This document shows positions 9,801 through 22,032 of a stretch of 64,000 bases of DNA, piece after piece. Source of the DNA: Davidsoniella eucalypti (lineage: Eukaryota; Ascomycota; Sordariomycetes; Microascales; Ceratocystidaceae). Both the position numbers and the translations under genes were made by a program. The stretch covers positions 62,001 to 126,000 of the forward strand of contig RMBW01000009.1 in the NCBI GenBank assembly GCA_004009845.1, in the 5' to 3' direction. How positions within the stretch are numbered: position 1 is the first letter of the stretch; each line of letters opens with the position of its first letter. Under the pieces are notes generated by a model. That model saw nothing but the letters and a program-made list of their open reading frames with translations. It did no database searches and had not been told where the DNA came from.

Positions 9801-11403
9801 TGTTCTTCCTATCCTCCATATGCAGACCACAGGGGAAGAAACCAGTGGCTTTTTTTTTTCTTCCTGTTCTTTTCCCCTCGCGCCACAATCAAAACATTCC
9901 TCAAACACATGTACCAATAGCACACCAATAACACAACTCAGATATCTACAATCTGTCTGCTAAGATTCGAGTGTCGTCTGGGCTGCTATTTGTTCTGGCG
10001 GGTAGCAGCTGTCATCAGTCATGTAATCGCCAGGCTGATGGTACCAGAGCTACGTCTCTAAATCCTATTACTGTCATAGCACCTACTTGTAAGTGTTTTT
10101 TTTCGGGTATAGAATGTGCCCTTTGTCATCTATTTGTACCATCACGCAGTTTGCTTCCCTGTTCTTGTCTGTGTTTGTTCCGGCCGTCGGTCGAGTTTTG
10201 ACATTTGCATGATATCTTGTAATTACTCGCAGTCCCTGTTCCCCTCTCTATGGCTCTTGTTAGTCGTTGTCCGTTGCGCATGTTTCTCGATTATCCATGT
10301 ATTGACTGCCCTAAACTACCAATTATGTAGCCTAGTGCTCTGAGCTTTGCAAGCTAGTGAATTAGGCTAGAATCATGGCTGTCGGACTTGGCATTTTCTG
10401 CTCATTCTCCTAAACCTCACCTTCGTCTACTTCTCGAGTTCTCTGTCTGATGGCGTTACATTGGCCTGTTTCGCTCTATATCTCGCTTGAGTTACAATAT
10501 ACAACACTGCCTTGTCAAAGCGGGAGGTCCAGAATATCCAAATCCAGAATTATATTGATAGAACCTAGATGCATCTGTGCTGAGAAAGTGACGCCGCAAT
10601 AACTGACTGGCATTTGACAGGGCCTTTGGTAAATTAACCCTGGGTAACCCTATGGAAGTCATATCAGTGTAAGTATTGGGTTACCTATTATGGATGGTAT
10701 CATGGCTATTATGTGCTGATTCTACTTCTCTTATGTTAAAAAGTTGCAACACCACGAAACATTTCAATTTCTGAGACTTTAATATGCAGGTACATATAAA
10801 AGCCATCTAAACCTAGCTTGAAACTGAATAACCCACCAATATGTATATAATCATTCCGAAATTAACCCTTGACTTGCCGAAACTCTGAGTAAATGTAAGT
10901 TGAAGTACCTATGTATGTAAAACGCCAAGACGAATGGCGAAGGGCTAAACAGACGAACATGGCGAGATTGGATGAAGGATAGTACGGATATACTAGGCAT
11001 GTATCAGTTCTGTAATAAAGCCCGCACCATATACATATAGGTCGCAAATAATATTGGTGAATACTATCGTTTGAAATATTCCGGACTTGGATGGGAAAGA
11101 AGAAAAACATGAGTTCTGGTGTCAGGATTGTAATATAGGAAGTGATAGAGGATTAGAAATTGTTGTACATCTGTAGAGTATAGAACATTAAGCTGAAGAT
11201 GCTGGCCGCCTATCACACAATGATTTATCAGCAGCGTCGTCACCGAATGCCGTTTTATTTGATTTCCGGTCGACCGACGATCTGCTCTGTTTCATAACAA
11301 GAGCCTCTGCTGGAATCTTTTTGCCGTTTCTAGCTGATCAGAGAGAATTAAGCTGATTCCTGAAAAATACACTGGAAGCAATGGCATGTCTTGTTGGCGG
11401 ATT
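6831..11403. other. 4.6-kb gene-poor region
   Basis: I find no ORF with protein-like composition, no splice-linked exons and no RNA gene here. Reading frames up to 175 codons exist (for example 7132-7659 minus), but they are rich in Ser, Cys and Tyr from low-complexity pyrimidine sequence. Long UTRs or non-coding transcripts cannot be excluded. Confidence 0.4.
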
Positions 11404-13053
11404 TTAAGACCGCGCCCACATGCCGATCTCTGTAAAGACAAGATAAACACTAGTCAAGGCCCAGAAAATGAGGATCACAAGTAAGCTACCCGCTAACCGT
11501 ACATGAAGACACACTGTTGACATGGCATTGAGAATTAATTCAAGACAGCGCGTTAACTGCGTGACTGCGTGTGTCGGGGCTGATGAGATTCGGCTAGTCC
11601 AAGATGTCCTCGTCGAAGCCGCCGATGTTTCGCGAGTTTCTCTCTGGATCTGCTCGGTAGCAGCCTCAGAGCGTTCAGCTGATTGTTGTGCAATGACCTC
11701 GGAAATGCGCCAGGCGACCTTGTTGTTTACGCTGGCCCAAGACGCCGTGTTGGCCGTGACACGGCAGTTGCGCGCCATCTCGGCTCGGCCCATCTTGTCT
11801 TCTATGAGCGCCTGTACACGGTCGACAAAGGCCTGTAAGTCGTGCGGTGGAATGAGGTAGCCGTCGTAGCCGTGGGTAATAATGTCACTGGGACCGCCTT
11901 CGTCACGGGCAATTACGGGTACGCCAGAGGCCATGGCTTCAAGCACGACGAGCCCGAAAGTCTCGGTGATGGAGCAGTGTAGGAAGATGTCGCCTGAGGC
12001 ATATGCGGCAGCAAGTGCGTCTCCGGTACGTAGGCCGGCGAAAAGGACGTGGCCGGAAGCTACTAGAGGAGCAAAAAGGCTGTGGATGCTGCTCTCGACT
12101 TCCTTTTGTCGGTTACTACCGACGATGTAGAGCTTAAATGGGACGTTTCGTCGGCTAAGTTCGTCGGCGACATCGGCAAGGAAGGCAAAGCCCTTTTCTC
12201 CTGCTAGGCGCGCAACGCAAATTAAGATGATCTCGCCATTGGGGGCAATCTGTGCTCTGAGAGCCTCATCTCTCTGGTCTGGACGGAATAGGTCGCCGTT
12301 GACGCCGCGGCGAATAACATCCATCTTCTCAGCCTGGACCTTGAGGCCGTCTAGGTAGCGCTGTACAAAGCGCGATGGGTAAAACACAGTCTTGACCGCA
12401 GAATGACGGAATAGATATGCCTGTACCGTATCAAATGCATAGCTAGCCACGGAACTCAACGGCCACGGAAACAAGACGCCACAGTAGCCGCTCAGATCAG
12501 TCTGAAAGTTTGCCATGATGGGAATCTGCTTCTCACGCGGTGCCTGGCGCACCTGTAGCATGACCTGGAAACCCAGCGACGCAGGCGACGCCAGATAAAT
12601 CAAGTCAGGCGGCGTTGCCCCAGGCCCCCAAGCACGCTCGACTAGCGCTGACACGCGCACAGGGTATACAATGGAAAGCTCCGGATTGAACGGCAGAGGA
12701 TAGCCGGCAATGCGAATCTCGGGCTGCGGCTCAGGCGCACAAGCGGCGGTGGCTGTGGCGGTGGCTGTACTACCGCCGGGAGATGCATCGGGGGTGAATG
12801 TGCGCTGTGGCGTGTGTGGCGCAACTACGGCGACGATAGCTCCATGGGCGCGCAGGTGGTTCACGAGCATCAGTGTGGTTCTGCTGACACCGTTGACTGG
12901 ACCAAAGGACTCGGTGCAAAGCAAAATGCGCTTGCCGCGTAGCGCAGCCGGAAAGGTTGAGAAGTCGGTTTGTTTCGGCGCCGTGGCAGACGGCATAAGA
13001 AGCGGTGACGTTTCTGTGGGCCCGTCAGAGGCCATAGCGGCTATTTGGGCCAT
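11404..13053 (-). CDS. GT4-family glycosyltransferase with C-terminal membrane anchor
   Basis: Intronless, 549 aa. The GT-B fold is clear. The N-terminal domain begins RILLCTESFGPVNGVSRTT (43-61). The linker region has RRGVNGDLFRP (248-258). The donor-binding domain has the phosphate contacts ARLAGEKG (281-288) and the EX7E motif E364...E372 in ETFGLVVLEAMASGVPV. After a variable Ser/Arg-rich linker (about 440-505) a hydrophobic segment near 517-545 ends the protein, so the enzyme is probably tail-anchored with a cytosolic catalytic domain. Similarity is to the SQD2-like group of GT4 enzymes, which move sugars from UDP-sugars to diacylglycerol-type lipids. It is divergent from a UDP-glucose dehydrogenase. 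I infer that UDP-glucuronate may be its donor; the acceptor is unknown. Confidence 0.9.
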   Translation of the reverse strand: MAQIAAMASDGPTETSPLLMPSATAPKQTDFSTFPAALRGKRILLCTESFGPVNGVSRTTLMLVNHLRAHGAIVAVVAPHTPQRTFTPDASPGGSTATATATAACAPEPQPEIRIAGYPLPFNPELSIVYPVRVSALVERAWGPGATPPDLIYLASPASLGFQVMLQVRQAPREKQIPIMANFQTDLSGYCGVLFPWPLSSVASYAFDTVQAYLFRHSAVKTVFYPSRFVQRYLDGLKVQAEKMDVIRRGVNGDLFRPDQRDEALRAQIAPNGEIILICVARLAGEKGFAFLADVADELSRRNVPFKLYIVGSNRQKEVESSIHSLFAPLVASGHVLFAGLRTGDALAAAYASGDIFLHCSITETFGLVVLEAMASGVPVIARDEGGPSDIITHGYDGYLIPPHDLQAFVDRVQALIEDKMGRAEMARNCRVTANTASWASVNNKVAWRISEVIAQQSAERSEAATEQIQRETRETSAASTRTSWTSRISSAPTHAVTQLTRCLELILNAMSTVCLHVRLAGSLLVILIFWALTSVYLVFTEIGMWARS

Positions 13054-15021
13054 TTCTTATCAGCGTTGAAGGTGTCTCCAGATAAGGATAACAAAGCGGT
13101 GATCAAAGTATAGCGATGTAGGCGTAGCTAGAGAGTATTCTAGGGTTGAATGGAGTAGTTTATCGTGATTGATAAACCGAAAACCAGACTTGTTTGAACT
13201 TGGATTCCCAAGCAAGACCTCAATAAAAGCGGTCGCTGCGTAAAGGATATTGTATGTCTGAGGCCAACACTGTGTTGGTGTATTTGGTTTTGGGAGTCGG
13301 CTGACAGACTAACGGTGACTCAACATCGAACATTAAAAAGCCACAAAAGATGCTTGCTAACCCAAGACAACGTGACGATTTCAGTCCTCGTGCTGGGAAT
13401 TGAGAATACGACAAGATAGCCGCCTGCATGAACCTAGTGCTTGCGTGTGAGCTAATACATATGATAGATAGTAATGTAGTGAGTATTTTCGTAGTATAGT
13501 GTGACAGTTACATCAGAGCAGTATCAAAGTTAGCCTTCGACAATGGTACTCTTTTAGGCGTTCTTTTGCCTGCAAGTAAAAAGTCTCGACATCCGATCAA
13601 CGCAAAAGAGGACTAGGGAAGAAAGACCCTTTGAGCTACCGATGTAACACAGCGTGGGAGATCAAGAAAACGGAAGAATCTCGAAGGAATCTAGACATGA
13701 GTCTAGACATGAGCATCAATCAACTCGTGGGCTAGAGTCGCTACATCTGGGCTATTTCTGAGACCCTGATTGGCTGACCGATAGTCTCGCATTTGGGAAA
13801 GGATGGAAGCATATTGTCAGCTGCTATTCCTGAACTCGCTATAGCGGAAAAAAGAAGACGACAATAAAGAATGCCGTGCGAGATCGTGTTTGAAAATGAG
13901 TCAAAAAACGATATAGATCGTATCTCATACTTACATCTCAATATATAGCAATTTCTACACCTATTTTTCAATCAATAACATTTCAATAACATTCGAATAA
14001 GCAACTGTGCCATATCCGAAGGCATCCGAAGAAATGCCAAAAGAGGAGGCTCTTCAATTTTGGCTATCCGACTGGAGCCGCACTTACACGGCTAGCCAAT
14101 CAACGGCCACTCACCGACCACACGTCTTTCGCCAGCCAATCACAGCGGGTGCGTCGGGCCATAAATTTATGGACAGCCATTGTGATATCTCAATTTGATA
14201 TCAAGGGCCGATAAGCTTAATTGCTCGACTTATTCGATATTGAGTGGTAGTTGTCATTTTTGTCATTCATATCTATGGCGCAATTCGATTCACAGGATAC
14301 TTAGTCAGAGGCCCTTTTCTGTTTTTATTTTATTTACTCAGCTGAAACAAGCAAACACCGTATTCAAGTATAAATAGTAACGTTAGCCCATTGGGTATAA
14401 GTTGATATATGAGTGAATTCGTGGCATTGTTGTTCCATCATGAGGCCAATCAAAGTCAAAGATTCATATCTGTATAACAGATATCTCCCGGACAGGAATG
14501 CGGATCTTGACCAGCTATGCAGAAAAAGCACACTGGTATTCCCCTCTTAGGGAATACTTGATAGCCTGGACCACGAGACTCTTTCCTCCGGCCTAGCTCT
14601 GGTGTAGGCTATCCGGTCGATAGATCGCATGCATTCACATGCTCGGCTATAATTGGCTAGATCTTGGAATCCTATTGGCATTATTCCACCACGATAGATT
14701 ATAATAGCCCATCTTAGCGAATCCCAGCTGATAGATAATGGTGTATATATTGCTTATGACGGTATACGATTGATTTGATGTCCTCGTGCTTGCATAGGAG
14801 GCACATGATATACTATAGTAATGTTCATATGTAAAGAAAAAGACTCCTACTTACAACAAGCAAGATCTCACGATCTCCTTCTTTCTTCCATATTATATTT
14901 ATGTACTTACCTTTTACCTACCTCCACATTTTAGTCCACGCGCTCGTTGGTTTTGTTATTTGATTATACTTCTGTAGATTTAGATTGTTGTTCCTTGAAG
15001 CAACCGAAAGGTTCAATCAAA
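13054..15021. promoter_or_regulatory. Shared divergent promoter region with a CCAAT cluster
   Basis: This 2-kb region lies between the start codons of the GT4 and UGDH genes. CCAAT boxes occur on the plus strand at 14096 (CCAATCA), 14136 (CCAATCA) and 14446 (CCAATCA), and in inverted form at 13769, 14652 and 14674 (ATTGG). These are binding sites for the fungal CCAAT-binding complex if functional. No gene is seen inside; the small open frames at 13220-13429 and 13741-13971 look random. Confidence 0.5.
13690..13713 (+). repeat. 12-bp tandem duplication
   Basis: tctagacatgag occurs twice in direct succession within the divergent promoter region. Confidence 0.8.
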
Positions 15022-17424
15022 ATGGCGCCGATACGCTCTGTTTTGAAGGCCGCCATGGGAAACTTCTCTAGCCGGCATTCCTCTGCTGCCTCAAGCTCAA
15101 CAGACAGCCCGTTGCCGACAACACTACCTAGTGCTGTCATGGCACCGCCATCTACTGCTGAAAATAGCTCATATTTCGCTGCTATGCCTTCTGTCGCGGC
15201 CGCGACCCCAATACCCGTAGCAAAACGCCCGAGCCATTCAGTCGTCGCGAGTTCATCGACAGCCCCATCTTCGATAGAAGGTAGCCCAACGTTTAGCCCT
15301 GTGTTGAAGCCGATCAAAAACAACGGTTCGGCCGATGAAGTCGATGTGGGCGCTCTAAACCTGCTCGGCAAGAGCCCGGATCGGTGGTCTGCTGAGGATA
15401 CCGCTGCTATTGAGCACGAAGAACCGATCAAAGTTCGAACAATTTGCTGCGTTGGCGCAGGCTATGTCGGTATGTTTTCCCCGATTAAGAGTAACTAACT
15501 GTCTTGGATAGTAAGGTTTAAGGCTTACTAACACCCTTTTTCCATAGGCGGGCCAACAGCAGCCGTCATCGCTCTTCAGAACCCCGATATTCGTGTGACC
15601 GTCGTTGACTTAGATGCCAGTCGTATCCGACGCTGGCAAAGCCCTCACCCGCCCATATATGAGCCAGGGCTTGCCGAGATTGTCCGCGTAGCACGAGACG
15701 GATCACGACCGTTTGCCTTCAACAACAAACAAGCAGCATCCCCCGATCCGTTCTCGTGTGACACTTCTATCTCTGACACGGGGTCATCTGGATACACCAG
15801 CCCGTGCGATCATGAGCCGAGTGGTGGAAACGAGATGGTAGCAGTGCCAGCGCGTAGCCCGAACTTGTTCTTCTCAACTGATGTATCGAAGAATATCGCC
15901 GAGGCCGATATCGTGCTGATTGCTGTCAACACGCCAACCAAAGAACGTGGCCTTGGTGCAGGAAGTGCGACAGACATGACAGCCTTTGAAGCAGTTACGG
16001 CTTCAGTTGCCCAGCATGCGAAGCCTGGCGCCATCATCGTCGAGAAATCAACAGTACCGTGCCGCACAGCGCAAATGGTCAAAGAAACTGTCAGTCCTAC
16101 CGTGGTGATTATGACCTAAGTTATCAATGACTAATATCCCTCCTAGATGGCCATCCATCGCCCAGGCGTCCACTTTGAGATCATCTCAAACCCCGAGTTC
16201 CTCGCTGCTGGTACCGCCGTCAAAGATCTCTTGCATGCCGACCGTATCTTGATCGGGTCTTCGCCGACACCTAGCGGACTCCGAGCCGCTTCCGCATTTG
16301 CTTCCGTGTACGCAGCCTGGATCCCACGATCCCGCATCATCACGACCAATGTATTCTCCTCCGAGCTTGCCAAGCTAGTCGCCAACTCGCTGCTCGCGCA
16401 ACGGATAAGCAGCATCAACTCCATCAGCGCCATCTGCGAAGCCACGGGTGCCGACGTGAGCGAGATCGCTTTTGCCGTCGGTCTAGACCCACGCATCGGG
16501 CCGCAATTTCTGCGCGCCGGCGTCGGTTTTGGCGGCTCATGCTTCCGCAAAGACGTGCTAAGTCTGGTCTACCTCGCCGAGTCACTACACTTGCCTGAGG
16601 TGGGCGCATATTGGCGTAGCGTGGTTGCCATGAACGAAGACCAGCGCGGCCGTTTTGCGCGCCGGGTGATTCGCGGCCTGAACGGTACGCTGCGTGGCAA
16701 GAAGCTGACCATGCTAGGATATGCGTTCAAGAAGAACACAAGCGATACACGCGAGTCACCAGCGTTGGAGATTGCACGGTTGTTCTTGGAGGAGAAGCCC
16801 AGCGAGATCGCCATCTTTGATCCGTGCTGTAACCCGCTCGTCATCCGTGACGAGCTTCAAAGACTCCTCGGACCTGGACCCGTGCTCCGTTCCGATGGCG
16901 GCTGCATCGAAGTCTACGCCGAGCCATACGCAGCATGTCACGCCAGCGACGCGATCGTGATTGTGACCGAGTTCGACGAATTCCGCTCCTCATCGATGAT
17001 CCCAACGACGAAGGCTTCGTCACCACTGCAAAAGCAGGTCGATCCGCGGCCATTCAACCCAGCACCCAATGGCCAATTCTCGGCATCAGATGTCCTGGCC
17101 CTTCATCACTACATCCAAAAGAGTGGCAAGGTTTCTCCCTTAGCTGCCGAAGACCCGCTAGGCCGCTTTGTGCCGCAGCCGCCGTGTGCTGCTGACTGTC
17201 CAGATTGCCGGTTACAGAAAAAGGATGCTTCGGCGGCCGGTATCGCGGTCTCGGGGGCGCCGAGTGGAAGGGCCGGTGAAGGCCTCGATTGGGCACGTGT
17301 CGCGTATCATATGAATAAGCCTAAGTGGGTGTTTGATGGCCGTGGCGTTGTAGACCCTCGGGATTTAGACAAGCTAGATATGCGGGTTGAGAGCATTGGA
17401 CGCCAGGGTTTGGTTTTGGTTTAA
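15022..17424 (+). CDS. UDP-glucose 6-dehydrogenase, long fungal form
   Basis: Exons are 15022..15469, 15548..16089 and 16147..17424, with introns of 78 and 57 nt and a protein of 755 aa. The start is the ATG in CAAAATGGCG; a longer in-frame upstream opening has no ATG. The enzyme oxidises UDP-glucose to UDP-glucuronate with two NAD+. Motifs in order: GAGYVGGPTA (NAD binding, residues ~145-154), EKSTVPCRTA, NPEFLAAGTAV (from residue 345), ELAKLVAN with the conserved Lys (406), and GFGGSCFRKD with catalytic Cys462, then KKNTSDTRESPA. It is much longer than the usual 390-490 aa because of a Ser/Ala-rich N-terminal extension of about 140 residues, an insert of about 50 residues in the NAD domain, and linkers before the C-terminal KPKWVFDGRG block. 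The gene is divergent from the GT4 gene. Confidence 0.93.
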
Positions 17425-18249
17425 ATATGTTTGTTTTCTGGTGTTTTTATAAGTAGGTATTTGGAGTTGAGGTTTTGAATATTTGCTTGATATCTTTAGG
17501 GTTCTCGCTGTTAATAATGGTTAATAATGTACGATATTTTTATTTTATCAAAGTTAGGGTTACAGCTTAGTCCGCTTCATAGGCTTTAGCTTTGGCTATT
17601 TTGTTAGCCAACCCTTTTACAAATGTTTTTGTTCTTGTTTATGCTACAGATCTTATCCATCGAGAAATATATCTTCCAGGATTCCTTTATTCATGGACAG
17701 GTTCTGTTACTTGCTCTTGGCTTCATGTGTAAGTATATGCCACCTGCTTCGTGATACTAAGAGTGCCTTTTCGTCCTAGCTTAGTTACTCGTATTTCTCC
17801 AATCATGTTATTCTTAATTTTTATAGCTTCATGTCAGTTGTGATATATCCCACACTGGCCGCCCTATGTTGGTCCCGCTGGCGGCCTGATTAGGCCGGTT
17901 GTCGTCATTCAGTTGGTCCTTTTGGTGAGTCTGTTTTCGTTTCATGTGCGGCAAAGTATCAGAGTTGCGTTTCTTACCCGACGTAGCCGCCTAAACTTTC
18001 TTTCTACATGTAAATTGCTTGAGATATTATGAGACCGTATTCGTAATACCAAGTTGTAGTCTAAAGCGAGGCAAACTTCCCCCCCGAATGATTAAGAACA
18101 GACTCGGTTTCCATGTTTTCTTCGTCAACTTTGGACGGCACAGCAAGCTACCCACCCGAGTTTCACACTGTGTTGGCCCGTGACACTGCAGTGCCGATAA
18201 GCCAGTTACCCAGATCAGGTCTTGCTACGTCAAATACATATAGCTAACA

Positions 18250-18277
18250 TAGCCTACATACTATGTATGTAAGGCTA
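18250..18277. repeat. Short near-perfect inverted repeat
   Basis: Twelve-base arms around a 3-base loop (TAT) with one bulged A. It could be a remnant of a small transposon end or a structured RNA; nothing else supports either reading. Confidence 0.4.
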
Positions 18278-19650
18278 ACGGTAGCTATGTTTACCTTGAT
18301 CCGATAGACGCAGAGGGCAAGATCTGTCGATTTCTCTCCACATATGTCCCCTTGCGATTCACAATAGAAACAAGAACGCCAAGAACTGAAGAAGCAATCG
18401 AGTAAGCACAAGGCAAGCAAGATCGTATCGGCAATGATTGCGCACGAACACTTGCTTTCACAATTGTAGCACATACGTGGAGACATCATGAGCGCCCTAT
18501 ATAGTAAGAATGCGCTCAGTATACATATGTATGGATATGTGTATGTCGGAACTAAGACAGCTTCTTAAATGTCGTGACATATAATGCTATTAGCACTTGG
18601 CGAGTTTTTCAATGATATAGTATGTACATATAGACGCTCCCAAAAGCTACAAAAAGCGGTCCATCCCATATTGTGCTATTGATGGCGACTTGATAAATCC
18701 GCAACTATCAATATATATAACTATGGCCTTATATGAGTTTATGTCTCAACGATATTTTCATATATTCTTCGTTGGTGTTGATATATTGAATATACGTAGT
18801 ACCGGCAGTAGCAACAACAAAACAAGCAAGATCGGGTAAAGTTACTAACTGAATCTTCGATAACGGGCTATACTTGGCATAGCATGAGCCATAGAACCAT
18901 AGCAGAATACGTACATGTGCGGCAACACGAACTCCCAAGACACTAGCGACTATATAAACCAAAATGCCGCCCTCATCGCCGTTTCATGTTGAGCATTTCT
19001 GCTAATCATTGAACCATTTGGCCCACGCAGACATATGGACCACAATATACCTTATGGAGCATATTGGAACTGCCAGTCTGAGCAGCGATAGATGGAATTT
19101 TGGCGAGATAGTCCTGGTGGAAGGGAATCTTATTTTTTTTGATCGAAGGCTCCTACGAGAAACCCGAGAAATAGACAGGTAGTAAAAGAGAAGATGAGAC
19201 GAGATGCTGGATTTTTTTTCCTTATACCTGTATATTTGCTATTTTCTGCTCATACAGATATAGGCGTGGGTTGGGCTCGGATCTCCTCTGGCTACACCAT
19301 CGTGTTTCATCGCCGGATCAGCCCGGGGGGCGCTTGTTTTCCCTTTGGTAGGCCATTGCTGTATCTAGCCAACCTTTCAGACAGAAGATAAAGGGGCCCA
19401 GGCGGTGATGCTGCGCGCCAGTGTCTCAGAAAGACATGAGTTGAGGCAACAAAGAACAGAGCCCGCAATGCAAAGAAGAGAAAAAGAAGAATGAGAGCAC
19501 AGCAAGTAAGACCGATGGAGAAGGAGAACAATAGGATCTGTCTGATGTGGGAAGAGGCCTGCATAGGAACCTAGAAGATCATGATCGTGATGCTCGGTCG
19601 AAATCCCAGTAGAGGAGCAAACCGCTGTCCCGGATATTGAAAGCCACGGC

Positions 19651-19680
19651 TTCTGTTCGGTTCTGTTCGGTTCTTTTCGA
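19651..19680 (+). repeat. 10-bp tandem repeat
   Basis: ttctgttcgg occurs twice, followed by a third, diverged copy (ttcttttcga). Confidence 0.75.
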
Positions 19681-21449
19681 TATATTTAAGGGTTGGTTTT
19701 AGTCGTCATCGCGGCAGAACTTTGGTGGGTTGAAGAACGATTTAGTTAGGGAAGGAATACAGAAAATAGACGACGGCACAGGAAGGAACAACAAGAGATG
19801 GCGTGAACAGCTGCAGGATCGGTGTCTTACACGGGCAATTGCTGTGTTTGGTAGCAAAAATAAACCAACAAATGCAACTCTGTCTTAAGTAGCTGTATCA
19901 TATGTGCCCTATTGTGATGAGTCAGCAATAGCCGCAAGTCCTGGAAATTTAGTGATTCTTCAACATAGCGTAGTATCGAATGTCACGCCAGAAGCCAAAC
20001 CCGTGCCTATTTCATGAAATTGATGGAATTGATCAAACAGTGTTGGGTTTCTTGCTGTTCTAGTCTTGGCTTTACTTTTGCTTTGCTTTGCCCTGCTTGC
20101 TGTCATTGCCAACTCCTATCGTCCCATCGCTCAAATTTTGGTAAATTGCTAGCTATGCTATAGCCTAGCCGTTGTTCCTGCTCAAGCGAACTATTGTCTC
20201 GTTTTGCTAATGACTCAAGGCATTAAGGAGACCAATAAACCCGTTTACATCACTAAGCCTTTACAGCAAAACGGTAGATTGCCAGCTTCTTCTCGATTAA
20301 CTTGTAACGAGTGGCCAGGAAACAAGCACATACCACACCGTCGTGCAGAAGATTTCCCGTTTATCGACATGCTGTTCATTTGCGATTGTCTCATGCTCGT
20401 TCTGATCGTGACAAAACCCTCTTTTCTACTTTCAATACATTGAGAGACCAGACTGACTTAGACTTAACAGAAGAGACAACAGAATGGACAGGGGAGGGAG
20501 TGAGTTTGATGTTTCACATCCACGACGGCAGCATCGATGGTGGACTATACCAGGGTAGTCTGCGAGATTTTGCAGGTGACGCAGAAAGCAGAAACTGGGA
20601 AAAGCAGAGACAACAATACAACCGGGGTCAGTCATGAAGAAAGCAAAGTCTAACTAGCAAAGCTCATGTTGCGTATCTTTGTGTAAAGGATAGAGTATGT
20701 TAGTGTACTATACTATCCACATCTATATAGATGTATAGTGGAAAGTATTTGCATAATAAACTCACTTTGACTCGAGAGCATCATTGACTAACATTGTCGT
20801 CAAGGGCCGGAATTCGGAAGCATATGCCATCCTGTGTGTATCACCAACTCTGGTTCAGAGTGTATATGTAGGTATTTCCGGGTTTCTGCTTCGTGGAGAA
20901 CAACAAGATATACTCTCGTTATTCCGACAATACACTCGCGGAACCCGGTAAGACGGGGAGGGGACAGGTACGGAAGGGGGCCATTTATGCCTTGCTTATG
21001 CTTTGTGCTTCGCGGGAATTGCTGACCAGAAAGAGCGAGTGGGTTAGATACATACTAGCGCTGTATTGCATTACGCCTCGCTACATGGGCTGAGCAAATC
21101 TAGAAGCGTGCCCGTCTTTGTACCCCGAGTTTGCTAATGGGTGTAACTTTGTTACTTTAATAGAGGACTGCAACGTCAAGGAAACCCTGGCTTCCTTCGT
21201 CAGGCCCTGGTAACTCTTGTGTTTTGGTTTTCTGCGTCGCCGTTTCGCTGTCAAGTCTCAGTGAGTAGGAGAAGAGGATTGATTGTCCAAGAAGTCAGCC
21301 CGCTACTACACACGCTTTGGTGGTGCTCAGTCTGAATGTTCGGCGCACGAACCACTCTATTCTGGTTCCATGTCCGTCTTCTGGATCTGGGTTGTTTCTC
21401 GTTGCCTCCTCCTCCCTCTCTTGGTTTTCTGTTGTTGAACTACTCTCCC

Positions 21450-21537
21450 AGACGCCCTCTTCTTTTTTTATTTTCTTCTTTCTTTCTTCTCCCCCTCCCT
21501 TCTTTTTTTCCTTCTCCCCTACTTCTCTAGTAGCATC
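21450..21537 (+). promoter_or_regulatory. Pyrimidine-rich leader tract
   Basis: An almost pure C/T stretch about 500 bp upstream of the GPI-type wall-protein gene, with the same polarity as that gene. It probably marks the core promoter or 5' UTR start. Confidence 0.4.
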
Positions 21538-22032
21538 ACGCTTGCGTGCCTATGAGACTGTATCTTGGTTGATATGGCTTCATCGTACTAACCCGAACTC
21601 TTCCAACAGTCTTTCATTTTCCATTCTGTCCTTGCTGGCCCAGTGCCGCTTGTTGTTTTTCCTTGTTATTCATTTATTCATCCATCTTCTGATCGACTGG
21701 CTCTTTCGTTTATCCTTCGTCCACCAACCGCCCTTACAACTACCAGGCCGTTCGCTGCTGTGGGCTGTCAGTTCGAGACTAGAAGATAGCCGCCATTTGC
21801 TGCTTGAACATCTCGGAATAGAATCAGCTGCGGTCCTCCCCAGTAGCAGGTCTCTAATATTGTACAATCGACCGGTACATCTTATACTTCTATCGACCTC
21901 TTTCCACGGCCTTGCGGGTTATATCCCAACAATAGACAAAAAACGATCGGCTTGAGTGGTCTCCCAAACCGGCCGCTTGAAAAGACTGCAAATCATCACA
22001 CAATAGCACCAATCACATCACACACAACCAAG

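Larger units (their letters stand above)
17425..21449. other. 4-kb gene-poor region
   Basis: No supported gene. It holds an imperfect hairpin at 18250-18277 (tagcctacatac/gtatgtaaggcta, one bulged A), a TATATAAA at about 18951 with no clear ORF behind it, and a short tandem repeat at 19651-19680. Open frames up to 108 codons look random. Confidence 0.4.

Noticed and set aside
10621..10660. Telomere-like taaccc motifs (taaccctgggtaaccc)
   Set aside because: Only two interspersed copies and flanked by ordinary sequence; not a telomeric array.
14964..15431. 155-codon minus-strand frame opposite UGDH exon 1
   Set aside because: A shadow of the Ser/Ala-rich N-terminal extension of UGDH.
21317..21955. 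212-codon plus-strand frame upstream of the wall protein
   Set aside because: Composition (Leu, Ser, Phe, Pro) follows the pyrimidine tract, and the real start with a signal peptide is at 22033.
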